Assembly (NCBI GenBank): GCA_942491735.1 | Contig: CALOCN010000014.1 | Span: forward strand, 372,001-436,000 | DNA: 64,000 nucleotides | From: CALOCN01 sp942491735 | GTDB taxonomy: Bacteria > Eisenbacteria > RBG-16-71-46 > JABDJR01 | Reading direction: 5' to 3' | Part shown: positions 35,340 through 44,854 of the stretch, piece after piece | Numbering within the stretch: position 1 is the stretch's first letter | Layout: every line of letters starts with the position of its first letter | Program-made: the position numbers and the translations under genes | The notes under the pieces: generated by a model | Told to the model about the DNA's origin: nothing | The model's input: only the letters and a program-made list of their open reading frames with translations | Databases searched by the model: none

Positions 35340-35918
35340 ATGCGGTGTGTTCTGGTCATGTTGTGTTGTGCCGTCCTGGTGGGCTGCGGATCCAAGAGGG
35401 ATCTGTACCTGTCCCAGATCGAGGGTTACCGATCCGCCCTGGAGTCCGGGGACCTCGAGACGGCCATGACCTACCTCGCCTCGGACTATTCCCTCAAGAG
35501 CTCCGGTCCGGCGGTGCCCCGCTCGGAGATGCGGCCCAAGCTGGCCTGGGACATTGCCACCGGGCATCGGATGGAGTGGGATCCCGAAACGGCGATCCTC
35601 GACGGGAACCGGGTCACGGTAGAGGCAACCGACTTCAGCCGCTTCTATGCCTTGCTCGGAGCGGCGAGCGGCCGACGCACCGAACGCGTGTTCGTGTTCA
35701 ACCACGCGGGGCTGATCGTGCAGGAACGCTACCGCACCACGTCCGGGCAGATGCCCTTGCAGGAAAAGCTGAATCCCTTCCTGGACTGGATGCGCAAGGA
35801 CCACGCCGAGGACCTGGAGGTCCTGCTGCCGGACGGTCGCATTACCTACTCCGGCGAGTCGGGAGAAGCCTGGCTGGCCCAACTCGAAGCCTGGCGCGAC
35901 GACATTCGCCTTCCCTGA
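35340..35918 (+). CDS. lipoprotein with NTF2/SnoaL-like domain
   Basis: A 192-aa protein. The lipobox is LVGC at residues 13-16 (MRCVLVMLCCAVLVGC). Residues about 25-130 follow a small alpha+beta cone fold of the DUF4440/NTF2-like kind (YRSALESGDLETAMTYLASDYSLKS, VTVEATDFSRFYALL). No catalytic motif is seen. GGAGGG lies in front of the ATG at 35340. It stands alone between terminators. Confidence 0.75.
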   Translation: MRCVLVMLCCAVLVGCGSKRDLYLSQIEGYRSALESGDLETAMTYLASDYSLKSSGPAVPRSEMRPKLAWDIATGHRMEWDPETAILDGNRVTVEATDFSRFYALLGAASGRRTERVFVFNHAGLIVQERYRTTSGQMPLQEKLNPFLDWMRKDHAEDLEVLLPDGRITYSGESGEAWLAQLEAWRDDIRLP

Positions 35919-35941
35919 CCTCGGGAACCCTCCCTGACCCC

Positions 35942-35975
35942 AAGAAAATCGGGCCGGCGATCGGCTCGCCGGCCC
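35942..35975 (-). terminator. Rho-independent terminator on the minus strand, possibly bidirectional
   Basis: GGGCCGGCGA (35951-35960) pairs perfectly with TCGCCGGCCC (35966-35975). On the minus strand the stem is followed by TTTTCTTG. It serves the convergent gene ending at 36079 and may also stop the lipoprotein message. Confidence 0.75.
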
Positions 35976-36078
35976 GGAACAGCTCCTCCCCCCCGCTTGT
36001 GGGTGCAGAGTCTTGTGGCTTAGGAGGGAGGCAACGATCCCTGTCCCGGCCGAAACCGGGATAAGGGACCGAAGAGGT

Positions 36079-36927
36079 TCAATTCACGGTGGGATCGCTC
36101 GGTTCTCCCGGGTCCAGGGACGTACCGGATCCATCCAGATCCACCACGAACTCGGGGTCCATCTCGCGCACCGCTTCGATGGCATCCATGAGGGCGGTGC
36201 GATCCTCGTCGCTCCCCGAGCGACGCCATGCGGCGTAGGCATCGAGGAACGCATCCTGGCGTTCGTGGAGAAGCTCACGCTCCTTCTCCTTGTTGACCGA
36301 ACGTTCCAGGTGATAGATCTCGCCTCGGCTGAGCTCCTGGACGATGTCCAGGTACTCCCCACGCAGATGCGCGAGGATCCGGGTGTAGCGGTCGAATCCC
36401 TTGGACAGCTTCTCCAGCACGTGGGTGATGCCCGGGTGCTCCCGGTTCACGAGCTGACTGTACTCGTAGGCAAAGTGATAGTAGTTGCGCCCGCGTCCCA
36501 TGCTGGCCGCCTCGGTGGGTTCCATGGAACGCCGCCCCTTGCCGGCTCCGGGCAGGCGGTTGAGGAGGGTGGCCGAGGGATTGTCGAACACCCCGATCGA
36601 GATGAGCAGGAAGTCCGCGTTGGTCTTGTAGATCCGGTACTTGAGGCGGGCGTCGTTGGACTGGGCCAGCCGGCCAAAGACTTCGTGGTCGTAACGGTGC
36701 AGGTAGGGGCCGGAGTTCTCCAGGAACTCCGGGTCGCCGAAGGACTGGAGCAGGTGGGCGAGGTAGACGTTGACGTCCTCCTCGTTGGTGTCGGGATCGG
36801 CGGTGAGGCCGGTGTCGACCCGGGAATGGAGGAGCGAGCGCATCATGAAGTAGTAGGACGGGCGTGCCCGTCGGGATGCGTCGGCCAGATCCGTGAAGAG
36901 AAAGCGTGAATGATCCACGTTGTTCAA
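36079..36927 (-). CDS. conserved-looking cytoplasmic protein of unknown function
   Basis: A 282-aa protein without signal peptide or membrane segment. The start is taken as the TTG at 36927 because GGAGG lies three bases before it; a GTG at 36918 is the alternative. The protein is mostly helical. Notable segments are RPSYYFMMRSLLHSRVDTG, DPEFLENSGPYLHRYDHEVF, FLLISIGVFDN and a long charged helix KFDRYTRILAHLRGEYL-type region, ending in a very acidic tail (DPEFVVDLDGSGTSLDPGEP). I do not recognise the family. It diverges from the HD-GYP gene across a long intergenic region. Confidence 0.65.
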   Translation of the reverse strand: MNNVDHSRFLFTDLADASRRARPSYYFMMRSLLHSRVDTGLTADPDTNEEDVNVYLAHLLQSFGDPEFLENSGPYLHRYDHEVFGRLAQSNDARLKYRIYKTNADFLLISIGVFDNPSATLLNRLPGAGKGRRSMEPTEAASMGRGRNYYHFAYEYSQLVNREHPGITHVLEKLSKGFDRYTRILAHLRGEYLDIVQELSRGEIYHLERSVNKEKERELLHERQDAFLDAYAAWRRSGSDEDRTALMDAIEAVREMDPEFVVDLDGSGTSLDPGEPSDPTVN

Positions 36928-37511
36928 TCGCCTCCGGTGGAGTCCCCCGAGATACAGGAATGCAACCCTTGTGCCACGGCGTTCCAACCCCGCGCCGGCG
37001 GGGCGGTCGGCCTTTCGGCAACGGGTTGCTGTCCCTGTAAGGTATACCCGGACACGCCGTTGTGCATCCAGGTCCCGTCGTGGGGTGGCCCAGCCACGGG
37101 TGTGCGCACCCACTTCAGGGTCGGCATGAACCGGCAGGGTCTCCGCGTCGATGGGTCGAAGCTCTCAATGGCCGGGGGCATTGAGCCCATAAAGTCCGTT
37201 GTTCCGGGCGTCCCGGACCTCCCCTGAGCGGTTCTCCCCGGTCGGTACCCACTCGACCCATCTTCAGTGAGAGTCGAAACTTGTTTCTGTTCAATGGCTT
37301 ACGTTACCGATCGAAGGATTCCTTCCCTTTATTCCCCCGGCCGCGCCCCGTGGCACACGCGTTGCCTTAGGTACCCCTGCGCAGTGGTCCGTTAGACGCG
37401 TTGTGTGGGAGGGGGATACAGGGACCGGTGGTGGGAGAACGACTGGTTTCCAGGTCGGAATCACGGCCTCCCCCTCCCCTTTTTCTTGTTGAAGTGAAGG
37501 AGCGACTCCGG
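36928..37511. other. 584-bp intergenic region with sigma-54-type promoter
   Basis: No coding frame here looks real: the open stretches lack ribosome sites and have shadow-like composition. The region holds the sigma-54 promoter listed separately, a perfect 12-bp palindrome GAAACTTGTTTC (37276-37287) about 65 bp upstream of it, and a small hairpin (CTCAATG/CATTGAG near 37170-37195). The palindrome is a candidate enhancer-binding site. Confidence 0.55.
37351..37366 (+). promoter_or_regulatory. sigma-54 (RpoN) promoter
   Basis: TGGCACACGCGTTGCC matches the RpoN consensus TGGCAC-N5-TTGC at every defined base, with GG and GC ten bases apart as required. It points toward the HD-GYP gene, whose start is about 146 bp downstream. 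Nothing else reads from it. Confidence 0.65.
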
Positions 37512-39053
37512 GTGTCGACATCGAATACCGAAAAGAAAGCCCGGGCCCCGCGAGTGGTTGTCGCAGCGCCGGATGGGGACTCCAGCGAGGCCCTGGCCGA
37601 TGCCCTTGCCCGGGGAGGATATGATCCGCACCGGACCCCGTCCCCGGAGTCGACCACCCTCGCCGTTTCCTATCGCTCTCCCGACGCGGTGTTCCTCGAC
37701 GGCACGTTCCTGGAGCGATCCGGTTTCCGGCTGCTCGACTCCATTCACCTGAGCGCACCCGGGATGCCGGTGCTGGTCATGGCGCCGGCCGGGAACGACA
37801 CGCTCCGGATCAAGTCCCTGGCCCTGGGCGCGGAGGACTGTCTCGCCCAGCCCTTCTCGGAGCAGGAAGCCCTTATCCGGCTCCGGCGGATCCTCCAACG
37901 CAAGAAGACCGCGGACACGCTCCAGACCCAGACCGACCAGGCAGAGGGACGCACCGAGACCCTGCAGCGGGAGCTGTCACGCCTGCGTGGACAATTGCGG
38001 CGCAACGTCGGCCTACTCCAGACTGCGGTGGAGTTTCACCAGCGACTGGATCCCCGGGGTGAGCCCGGGGCCATGCAGCGCGGGTTTCTCAGGAATCTCA
38101 GCGCCCAGCTGGGGATTGATCGCCTGGCCTTCCTGGCCCCGCCGCACCCGGGAGCCTCCTGGCTGACCGTCCGCGCGGCGTGGGGCCTACCGGAACGGTT
38201 GGCGGAGCGGTTGCGGTTCCAGGATTCGGGCGAACTGGCCTCGGTGCTTGCCTCCACCGCCAAGCCGCTGCTGGTGGAGCGCGGGAGTGCCGTGCCCGGC
38301 CTGCGACTCGAATTGGGCATGCTGGCCGCGACCGGTTTCACCGCGGTCATGCCGCTCCTGCACCAGGGGCGACTGCAGGGTGTTGTCCTGCTGGGAGAAT
38401 GTCAGGGAGGCGGGGCGCCGGATGACGAGGTCCTGCGCATGGGGCAGTTTCTGGGGACCGCCCTCACCCCGGCCCTGGCCGCCCAGGAGGTCTGGAGCCG
38501 GGAGCATCATGTCACGGCCAGTACCCTCGGATTCCTGGTGGATCATCTCGAGGCGCGGGACCCGTATCTTCGGGGGCACAGCCTGGCCGTGGCCCATCGC
38601 GTCGAGACCCTGGGGCGTCGTCTGGGCATGGCGGGTGCGGAGCTCTCCTCGTTGACCGCCGCGGCGCTACTGCACGACGTGGGCTACTTCGAGGTCGACG
38701 TCGCCTTCTGGACCCAGGAGAAACCGCTCAGCGCGTCCGACTGGGCGCTGATCCGCCGGCATCCCGACCAGGGCGCCCACCTTCTCGCCGATGCGGCGTG
38801 GGGCGACGCCATCCAGGCTGCCGTGCGTCACCACCACGAACGCTGGGATGGGGACGGCTACCCCGGACGCCTCGCGGGAGAGACCATTCCCTGGCACGCG
38901 CGGATCCTCGCCGTCGCGGACGGCCTGGAGGCCATGGTCCAGCCCCGGGCCTACCGACCCGCGCTGAGCCTGGACGAGGCGATGGACTCCATCCGGGCCG
39001 ATGCGGGTTCCCACTACGACCCGGAGATCGTTCGGGTCCTGACCCGCGACTGA
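37512..39053 (+). CDS. REC-GAF-HD-GYP protein, putative c-di-GMP phosphodiesterase
   Basis: A 513-aa protein. Residues about 13-130 form a receiver domain (phospho-acceptor Asp in PDAVFLDGTFL), followed by a short coiled coil, a GAF domain (about 190-320) and an HD-GYP domain (about 345-513). The HD pair is in LLHDVGYFEVDV and the signature in HHHERWDGDGYPGRLAGE. The usual HDIGK lysine is Tyr here, which may alter metal or substrate handling. The start is the GTG at 37512, with AAGGAG nine bases upstream; longer in-frame starts lack a ribosome site. The sigma-54-type promoter lies upstream. Confidence 0.85.
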   Translation: MSTSNTEKKARAPRVVVAAPDGDSSEALADALARGGYDPHRTPSPESTTLAVSYRSPDAVFLDGTFLERSGFRLLDSIHLSAPGMPVLVMAPAGNDTLRIKSLALGAEDCLAQPFSEQEALIRLRRILQRKKTADTLQTQTDQAEGRTETLQRELSRLRGQLRRNVGLLQTAVEFHQRLDPRGEPGAMQRGFLRNLSAQLGIDRLAFLAPPHPGASWLTVRAAWGLPERLAERLRFQDSGELASVLASTAKPLLVERGSAVPGLRLELGMLAATGFTAVMPLLHQGRLQGVVLLGECQGGGAPDDEVLRMGQFLGTALTPALAAQEVWSREHHVTASTLGFLVDHLEARDPYLRGHSLAVAHRVETLGRRLGMAGAELSSLTAAALLHDVGYFEVDVAFWTQEKPLSASDWALIRRHPDQGAHLLADAAWGDAIQAAVRHHHERWDGDGYPGRLAGETIPWHARILAVADGLEAMVQPRAYRPALSLDEAMDSIRADAGSHYDPEIVRVLTRD

Positions 39054-39058
39054 AGGTT

Positions 39059-39086
39059 GGGTCCCACCCCTGTCGGGGTGGAACCC
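39059..39086. terminator. hairpin between convergent genes
   Basis: GGGTCCCACCCC (39059-39070) pairs with GGGGTGGAACCC (39075-39086) with one mismatch and a 4-base loop. It lies between the stops of the HD-GYP gene and mscS and probably serves both. No T run. Confidence 0.6.
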
Positions 39087-39094
39087 GTGGGGTT

Positions 39095-39916
39095 CTAGGA
39101 GTTTGCCGCCACCTGGTGCATGTGCACGTCCTGCTGCGGGAAGGGGATGGAGCAGCCGCCGGCCTCGAGCTCTTCCTTGAACTTGCGGGTCAGGTCGAAC
39201 TTCAGGGCCCAGTAGTCCTCCTTCTTGCACCATGGACGCACCACGAAGTTGACCGAGGAGTCGGCCAGCTCGGATACCGCGATGGTTACCGCGGGATCCT
39301 GGAGCACGCGCGGATCCGCCGCGACCACCCGGGCGATGATGTCGGTCGCGGTCTGGAGGTTGTCGCCGTAGTCCACCCCCACCACCATGTCCACCCGGCG
39401 GTCGTCGTTGGTGGCGAAGTTCTTGATGGTCGCCCCCCACACCGTCCCATTGGGAACGATGATGCGCACGTTGTCGCCCGTGTTGAGGTGGGTGGCGAAG
39501 ATCCCGATCTCATGGACCTTGCCGATCATGCCGGAGATCTCGACCACCTCACCGACCCGGAAGGGACGGAAGAGGAGGAGCATCACCCCGGCCGCGAAGT
39601 TGGACAGGGTGCCCTGGAGGGCCAAACCCACCGCGAAGGCGGCGGCGCCAAGCATGGCAATGATCGAGGCCACTTCGACCCCGAACAGCCCCAGCACGGC
39701 CACGAAGACGAAGGCGGAGAGCGCGTAGTACACCATGCTGGCGAAGAACGGGACCAGGGTGGCGTCCACGTTGCGGGCGGTGAGCCCCTTGCGGACGGCG
39801 CGGCGGACCATCTTGGCCACCATGGAGCCGATGATGAGCACCGCGATGGCGCCGACCACCTTGAGTCCCCAGGTGGAGAGGGCGTCGGTCAAGGACTGTA
39901 CGAGATTCTCGGGCAT
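39095..39916 (-). CDS. mscS: small-conductance mechanosensitive channel (MscS family)
   Basis: A 273-aa channel of canonical short MscS architecture: three transmembrane helices (about 15-110), the pore helix with AAAFAVGLALQGTLSNFAAGVMLLLFRPF split over the family's Gly/Ala-rich TM3 and the FRPFRVGE entry, then the cytoplasmic beta domain (VHEIGIFATHLNTGDN, IIVPNG) and C-terminal alpha/beta vestibule. AAGGAACC lies a few bases before the ATG at 39916. It diverges from the atp operon. Confidence 0.93.
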   Translation of the reverse strand: MPENLVQSLTDALSTWGLKVVGAIAVLIIGSMVAKMVRRAVRKGLTARNVDATLVPFFASMVYYALSAFVFVAVLGLFGVEVASIIAMLGAAAFAVGLALQGTLSNFAAGVMLLLFRPFRVGEVVEISGMIGKVHEIGIFATHLNTGDNVRIIVPNGTVWGATIKNFATNDDRRVDMVVGVDYGDNLQTATDIIARVVAADPRVLQDPAVTIAVSELADSSVNFVVRPWCKKEDYWALKFDLTRKFKEELEAGGCSIPFPQQDVHMHQVAANS

Positions 39917-39952
39917 AGCCGGTTCCTTGGGTAAGTGAATGTTTACTTTTCG

Positions 39953-39979
39953 GGATTCGATCGCATAGAAATCGAATCC
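39953..39979. promoter_or_regulatory. 9-bp inverted repeat between mscS and the atp operon
   Basis: GGATTCGAT (39953-39961) and ATCGAATCC (39971-39979) are perfect arms nine bases apart. The element sits 37 bp upstream of the mscS start in its 5' leader or promoter, and 120 bp before the atp promoter. It could be an operator or an RNA hairpin. Confidence 0.35.
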
Positions 39980-40098
39980 GGGAGGGCGGAATCCTTCCAC
40001 ACGCCGCCAAACGGGGTCAAGCGGGTATGGGAGACGGCGTCTCCAAAGGGTCTTCAAGGCCCTCCAGGGCCCTTCAGGACGCGATATCCCGATTATTC

Positions 40099-40127
40099 TT
40101 GACCCTCCAAATGCCCTGGGATACCGT
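40099..40127 (+). promoter_or_regulatory. candidate promoter of the ATP synthase operon
   Basis: TTGACC (40099-40104), 17 bp, TACCGT (40122-40127). The -35 is good, the -10 fair. It lies about 60 bp before the first AtpI-like gene. Confidence 0.45.
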
Positions 40128-40185
40128 CCTGCGGCACTTGCAGGTAGGAACGAGTCCTTGGTCTCGACGTCAGGATGAGGCCCCC

Positions 40186-40416
40186 GTGAAGGACGACGAT
40201 CCATCGGATAAATACAAGATGGCCAGGGACTTGGGGATGATGACAACCATCCCCATGCTCATGGCGGTGTCCCCTTTGGTCGGCTATTTCATTGGCCGGA
40301 CACTGGATAGCTGGTTGGGGACCGGTCCTTGGCTCTCGGCGGTCATGTTGGTGCTCGGGTTCGCGGCTGGGATTCGTGAGGTCGTCCGCATCATTCGCAA
40401 GTCGACTAGACCCTAG
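40186..40416 (+). CDS. AtpI/ATPase_gene1-family protein
   Basis: A 76-aa protein with two transmembrane helices (about 18-38 and 47-66: PMLMAVSPLVGYFIGRTLD, WLSAVMLVLGFAAGIREV), the pattern of the small protein preceding many atp operons and thought to aid c-ring assembly or Mg2+ uptake. The GTG at 40186 (KDDDPSDKYKMARDLG after Met) is chosen because GATGAGG lies before it. Upstream in-frame sequence crosses the candidate promoter. Confidence 0.75.
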   Translation: MKDDDPSDKYKMARDLGMMTTIPMLMAVSPLVGYFIGRTLDSWLGTGPWLSAVMLVLGFAAGIREVVRIIRKSTRP

Positions 40417-40463
40417 TAGCTCCCAAGGAACCCCGCGCGGCGGGTTCACAACGGAGAGGGGCC

Positions 40464-40901
40464 ATGCAGAAGACCAACGGATTCGAGTTTCTCCGGCGCA
40501 CGCTGTGGCTGACCGTGGTGACCTCCGCGGTGATCGGCGTGGCCGTTGCATCCCGGTGGGGTTGGCCCCACGGCTCCGGTTTCCTGTTCGGTTCCTTCTG
40601 GGCGCTGGCCAATTTCACGTTGCTGGGATCCCTGCTGGTCCTGATGACCTCGCAGGGGGAAAAGAATCCCGCCGCCCTAGCCGGCCTGGGTCTTCTCAAG
40701 CTGGGCGTTCTGACCGCGGGGGGGGTGGCCCTGTTCAAGGGCGTCGTCCCGGGTCCTTCCTTTGCGGCGGGGATCGGCTGGCCCCTGATCGTGATCCTAC
40801 TTCGTAGCATCGGCGCGCAGTGGTGGCGCCGGCAGTACACGTCCGAGGCCCGGAACACCGGCGCCGTCAAACCGAGCCAAGGGGTCGGCACCTCCCTATG
40901 A
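40464..40901 (+). CDS. atpI: ATP synthase subunit I (AtpI-like)
   Basis: A 145-aa protein with four predicted membrane helices (about 12-30, 35-58, 70-90, 97-113), Gly/Ala-rich, at the standard position just before atpB. Its role is c-ring assembly by family knowledge. The stop overlaps the atpB start (ATGA). GGAGAGG stands before the ATG at 40464. Confidence 0.75.
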   Translation: MQKTNGFEFLRRTLWLTVVTSAVIGVAVASRWGWPHGSGFLFGSFWALANFTLLGSLLVLMTSQGEKNPAALAGLGLLKLGVLTAGGVALFKGVVPGPSFAAGIGWPLIVILLRSIGAQWWRRQYTSEARNTGAVKPSQGVGTSL

Positions 40902-41911
40902 CGTCCAAGTACGCCATTCCATCGACGACGCCCCTGGAGCGACTCCGGACGCTGACCCGGACACCCGCGTTCGCCATCGCCGCCCTCGTGGTGGGACTGG
41001 GGCTGATTTTCGGCGGCCAACTGCTGGCCGGTGGTCATGACGAGGCCGCACCGGCCGAGCACGCCGACGATCACGGCGATGCGACCCACGGCGACGAGGG
41101 GCATGGGGACGGTCACGAGGAGGGCGGTGTCGAGCATCCCCCGAACCTGGTCACCATCCTGGCCGGGCTCCTCGAGGGTGAGGCGGTCCACGACGCGGCC
41201 CACGCCCACAATCCCATCGCCAAGTTCCTCCTCCATTTCCAGCCGGTCATCTTCAGCCTCATCGTGCTGCTGATCATCGTGTGGATCTTCCGCCTGGGCA
41301 CCCGCGGCATGGAGTTGATTCCCGGGCCCATGCAGAACTTCGTCGAGTGGGTCGTCGAGTCCCTGGAAAGCTTTGTCATGGGGGTCATCGGGCCCCAGGG
41401 CACCCGTTTTGTCCCGTTCATCGGGAGTCTGTTCATCTATGTCTACATGATGAACATCATCGGTCTGTTCCCGTTGGGATACGGCGCCACCTCCATGCTG
41501 GAGACCACCGCCGCCCTGGCCCTGGTCGTGTTCGTCTACGTCCAGTGGACCGGCATCCGCAGCAATGGACTCGGGGGGTACGTGAAGCACCTGGCGGGTG
41601 ACCCCCAGAGCCCGGTGGAGAAGGCCATGGTGCCCTTGATCTTTCCGCTCCACGTGATCGGCGAGATCGCCAAGCCGATCAGCCTCTCCCTGCGACTGTT
41701 CGGCAACATTCTCGGCGGCGAAACGCTGCTGGCCGTGTTCATGGGGCTGGGGGTGGGGATGCTCGCCTTCACCAACCTGCCGGTCGGCGTTCCGTTGCAG
41801 ACCCCGTTCATTTTCCTGGAGCTTCTGGTCACCTTTATCCAGGCGCTCGTGTTCTCGTTGCTCGCCACCATCTACTTTGCCTTGGTGTTACCGCATGAGG
41901 AACACCACTAG
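40898..41911 (+). CDS. atpB: ATP synthase F0 subunit a
   Basis: A 337-aa membrane subunit forming the proton half-channels. The essential Arg is in ISLSLRLFGNILGGE, and the C-terminal helices (FIFLELLVTFIQALVFSLL) carry the Glu/Gln positions. It is longer than the usual 240-290 aa because of an N-terminal extension. After a first hydrophobic segment (about 25-45), residues about 47-82 are a His/Asp/Glu-rich linker (for example GHDEAAPAEHADDHGDATHG) with about nine His, probably periplasmic. The start overlaps the atpI stop. Confidence 0.95.
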   Translation: MTSKYAIPSTTPLERLRTLTRTPAFAIAALVVGLGLIFGGQLLAGGHDEAAPAEHADDHGDATHGDEGHGDGHEEGGVEHPPNLVTILAGLLEGEAVHDAAHAHNPIAKFLLHFQPVIFSLIVLLIIVWIFRLGTRGMELIPGPMQNFVEWVVESLESFVMGVIGPQGTRFVPFIGSLFIYVYMMNIIGLFPLGYGATSMLETTAALALVVFVYVQWTGIRSNGLGGYVKHLAGDPQSPVEKAMVPLIFPLHVIGEIAKPISLSLRLFGNILGGETLLAVFMGLGVGMLAFTNLPVGVPLQTPFIFLELLVTFIQALVFSLLATIYFALVLPHEEHH

Positions 41912-41954
41912 AGAACGGATTTCCGTTCGCACTCAACCGGAGGTAGTACCTGTC

Positions 41955-42182
41955 ATGGAGTTGAACCTGTTTGCACTCGGTCTTCCCTTGGCCTTCGGCC
42001 TTGCCGCCCTCGGGTCGGGCATTGGTCTGGGTCACGCCATCGGCGGCGCCATGGAAGCCATGGGGCGTCAGCCCGAAGCCATTCCCCGGATCCAGACCGC
42101 GATGATCATCGGCGCCGCGTTTATCGAGGCCCTGACCATCTACGTCTTCGTTTCGATGTTCCTCTTCGGCGGCAAGATCTAG
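41955..42182 (+). CDS. atpE: ATP synthase F0 subunit c
   Basis: A 75-aa hairpin of two helices joined by the polar loop GRQPEA. Helix 1 is Gly-rich (ALGSGIGLGHAIGG), and helix 2 carries the ion-binding Glu in AAFIEALTIYVFV. The residues that make Na+ sites (Gln in helix 1, Ser/Thr after the Glu) are Leu and Ala, so the ring should be proton-driven. The ATG at 41955 has GGAGGT ten bases upstream. Confidence 0.96.
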   Translation: MELNLFALGLPLAFGLAALGSGIGLGHAIGGAMEAMGRQPEAIPRIQTAMIIGAAFIEALTIYVFVSMFLFGGKI

Positions 42183-42246
42183 CCTGCGCCTGGGAACAGA
42201 ACCCGACTCCAACGCACCGCCGGCCTGGGCGGTGAGGGTGTGAACC

Positions 42247-42744
42247 ATGGGTGAAATCATACGGCCCGATCTGCTCATTACGCAGATCCTCGGGTTCCTT
42301 ATCGTCCTGTGGGTGCTCAAGCGTTTTGCCTGGGGACCGGTGCTGGCGATGCTGGAATCCCGGAGGCGGAAGATCGCCTCGGATGTGGATGCTGCCAAGC
42401 ACCTGAGGACCGAAGCCGAAACGCTGCGGGCCCAGTACGAGGAGCAGATCCGGGCCATCGAAGCCGAGTCCCGCCAGCGCATCCAGGAAGCGGTGCAGGA
42501 GGGGCAGAAGATCGCCGAGGAGATCAAGGCCACCGCCCAGGCGGATGCCCAACGGATCTCGGAGAAGGCGAAGGCCGACCTGGAGCTGGAAGTGAACAAG
42601 GCGAAGGCGACCCTGCGTTCGGATATGGTCCGGCTATCGCTGGATGCGGCGGGACGTCTCATCGGCGGGTCGTTGGACGACGAACACCATCGCAAGCTGG
42701 TCGACGGATTCCTGGACGATCTTCAGAAGCAGGAGTCCTCCTAA
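42247..42744 (+). CDS. atpF: ATP synthase F0 subunit b
   Basis: A 165-aa stator subunit: one N-terminal membrane helix (LLITQILGFLIVLWVLKRF) and a long charged coiled coil (RRRKIASDVDAAKHLRTEAE onward) to the C-terminal delta-binding region. It is a single-copy b type, not a b/b' pair. The start is the ATG at 42247, and atpH follows after three bases. Confidence 0.95.
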   Translation: MGEIIRPDLLITQILGFLIVLWVLKRFAWGPVLAMLESRRRKIASDVDAAKHLRTEAETLRAQYEEQIRAIEAESRQRIQEAVQEGQKIAEEIKATAQADAQRISEKAKADLELEVNKAKATLRSDMVRLSLDAAGRLIGGSLDDEHHRKLVDGFLDDLQKQESS

Positions 42745-42747
42745 GCC

Positions 42748-43311
42748 ATGTCCGCCGCCGCTGTTGCCCAGAAGTACGCCAAGGCTCTCTTCGACGAGTC
42801 GATGGAACAGGGACTCCTCCAGTCCGTGGGAACCGAACTGCGTGGTCTGCGCGACCTCGAGCGGGCCGATTCGGATCTGGGCGACTTCATGGTGAACCCG
42901 GAAGTGCCCACGGAGGACAAGCACACCTTCCTGGACAACGTGTTCGGGAATCGCCTGAACCCCCTCGTGCTCAACTTCCTTCACCTCCTGGTGGAGAAGA
43001 AGCGGATGGGGATCTACGGCGAGATCGTGGATGCCTTTGCCCAGCTGATCGACGACCACGAGGGCATCCTGCGGGCACGGGTTATCAGCGCGACTCCGCT
43101 TTCCGCTTCGCAGCAGACCCGGCTGGTCGGCGAGCTGAAGCGGATCACCGGCAAGCAGGTGGAAGCCAGGACCGAGATCGATGCCGCCCTCCTGGGGGGC
43201 GTGGTGGTCCATCTCGGCAATCAGATTATCGATCGTTCGGTGCGACGGGGGCTCGCGGAGCTCTCGGAACTGCTGCGCCGGACCGAGCTCAGCGAGTCGA
43301 AGCCGGCCTGA
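42748..43311 (+). CDS. atpH: ATP synthase F1 subunit delta
   Basis: A 187-aa OSCP/delta subunit joining F1 to the b stator. The N-terminal six-helix domain begins AAAVAQKYAKALFDESMEQG. The C-terminal signature includes GILRARVISATPLS and ALLGGVVVHLGNQIIDRSVRRGL. Normal length; tightly packed between atpF and atpA. Confidence 0.95.
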   Translation: MSAAAVAQKYAKALFDESMEQGLLQSVGTELRGLRDLERADSDLGDFMVNPEVPTEDKHTFLDNVFGNRLNPLVLNFLHLLVEKKRMGIYGEIVDAFAQLIDDHEGILRARVISATPLSASQQTRLVGELKRITGKQVEARTEIDAALLGGVVVHLGNQIIDRSVRRGLAELSELLRRTELSESKPA

Positions 43312-43327
43312 CCGGCGAGGAGAGACC

Positions 43328-44851
<1,524 letters not shown>

Positions 44852-44854
44852 CCC

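Noticed and set aside
36924..37190. Open frame of 88 codons on the minus strand in the 36928-37511 region
   Set aside because: No ribosome site, Pro/Arg-rich random-like composition, and it overlaps the start of the real gene at 36927.
37281..37309. Sigma-70 promoter TTGTTT-17-TTACCG before the HD-GYP gene
   Set aside because: The -10 is poor and the nearby sigma-54 match is far better. It is kept only as a weak alternative.
40027..40185. N-terminal extension of the first AtpI-like gene
   Set aside because: The extra 53 codons cross the candidate promoter, have no ribosome site and do not resemble the family. The GTG at 40186 fits better.
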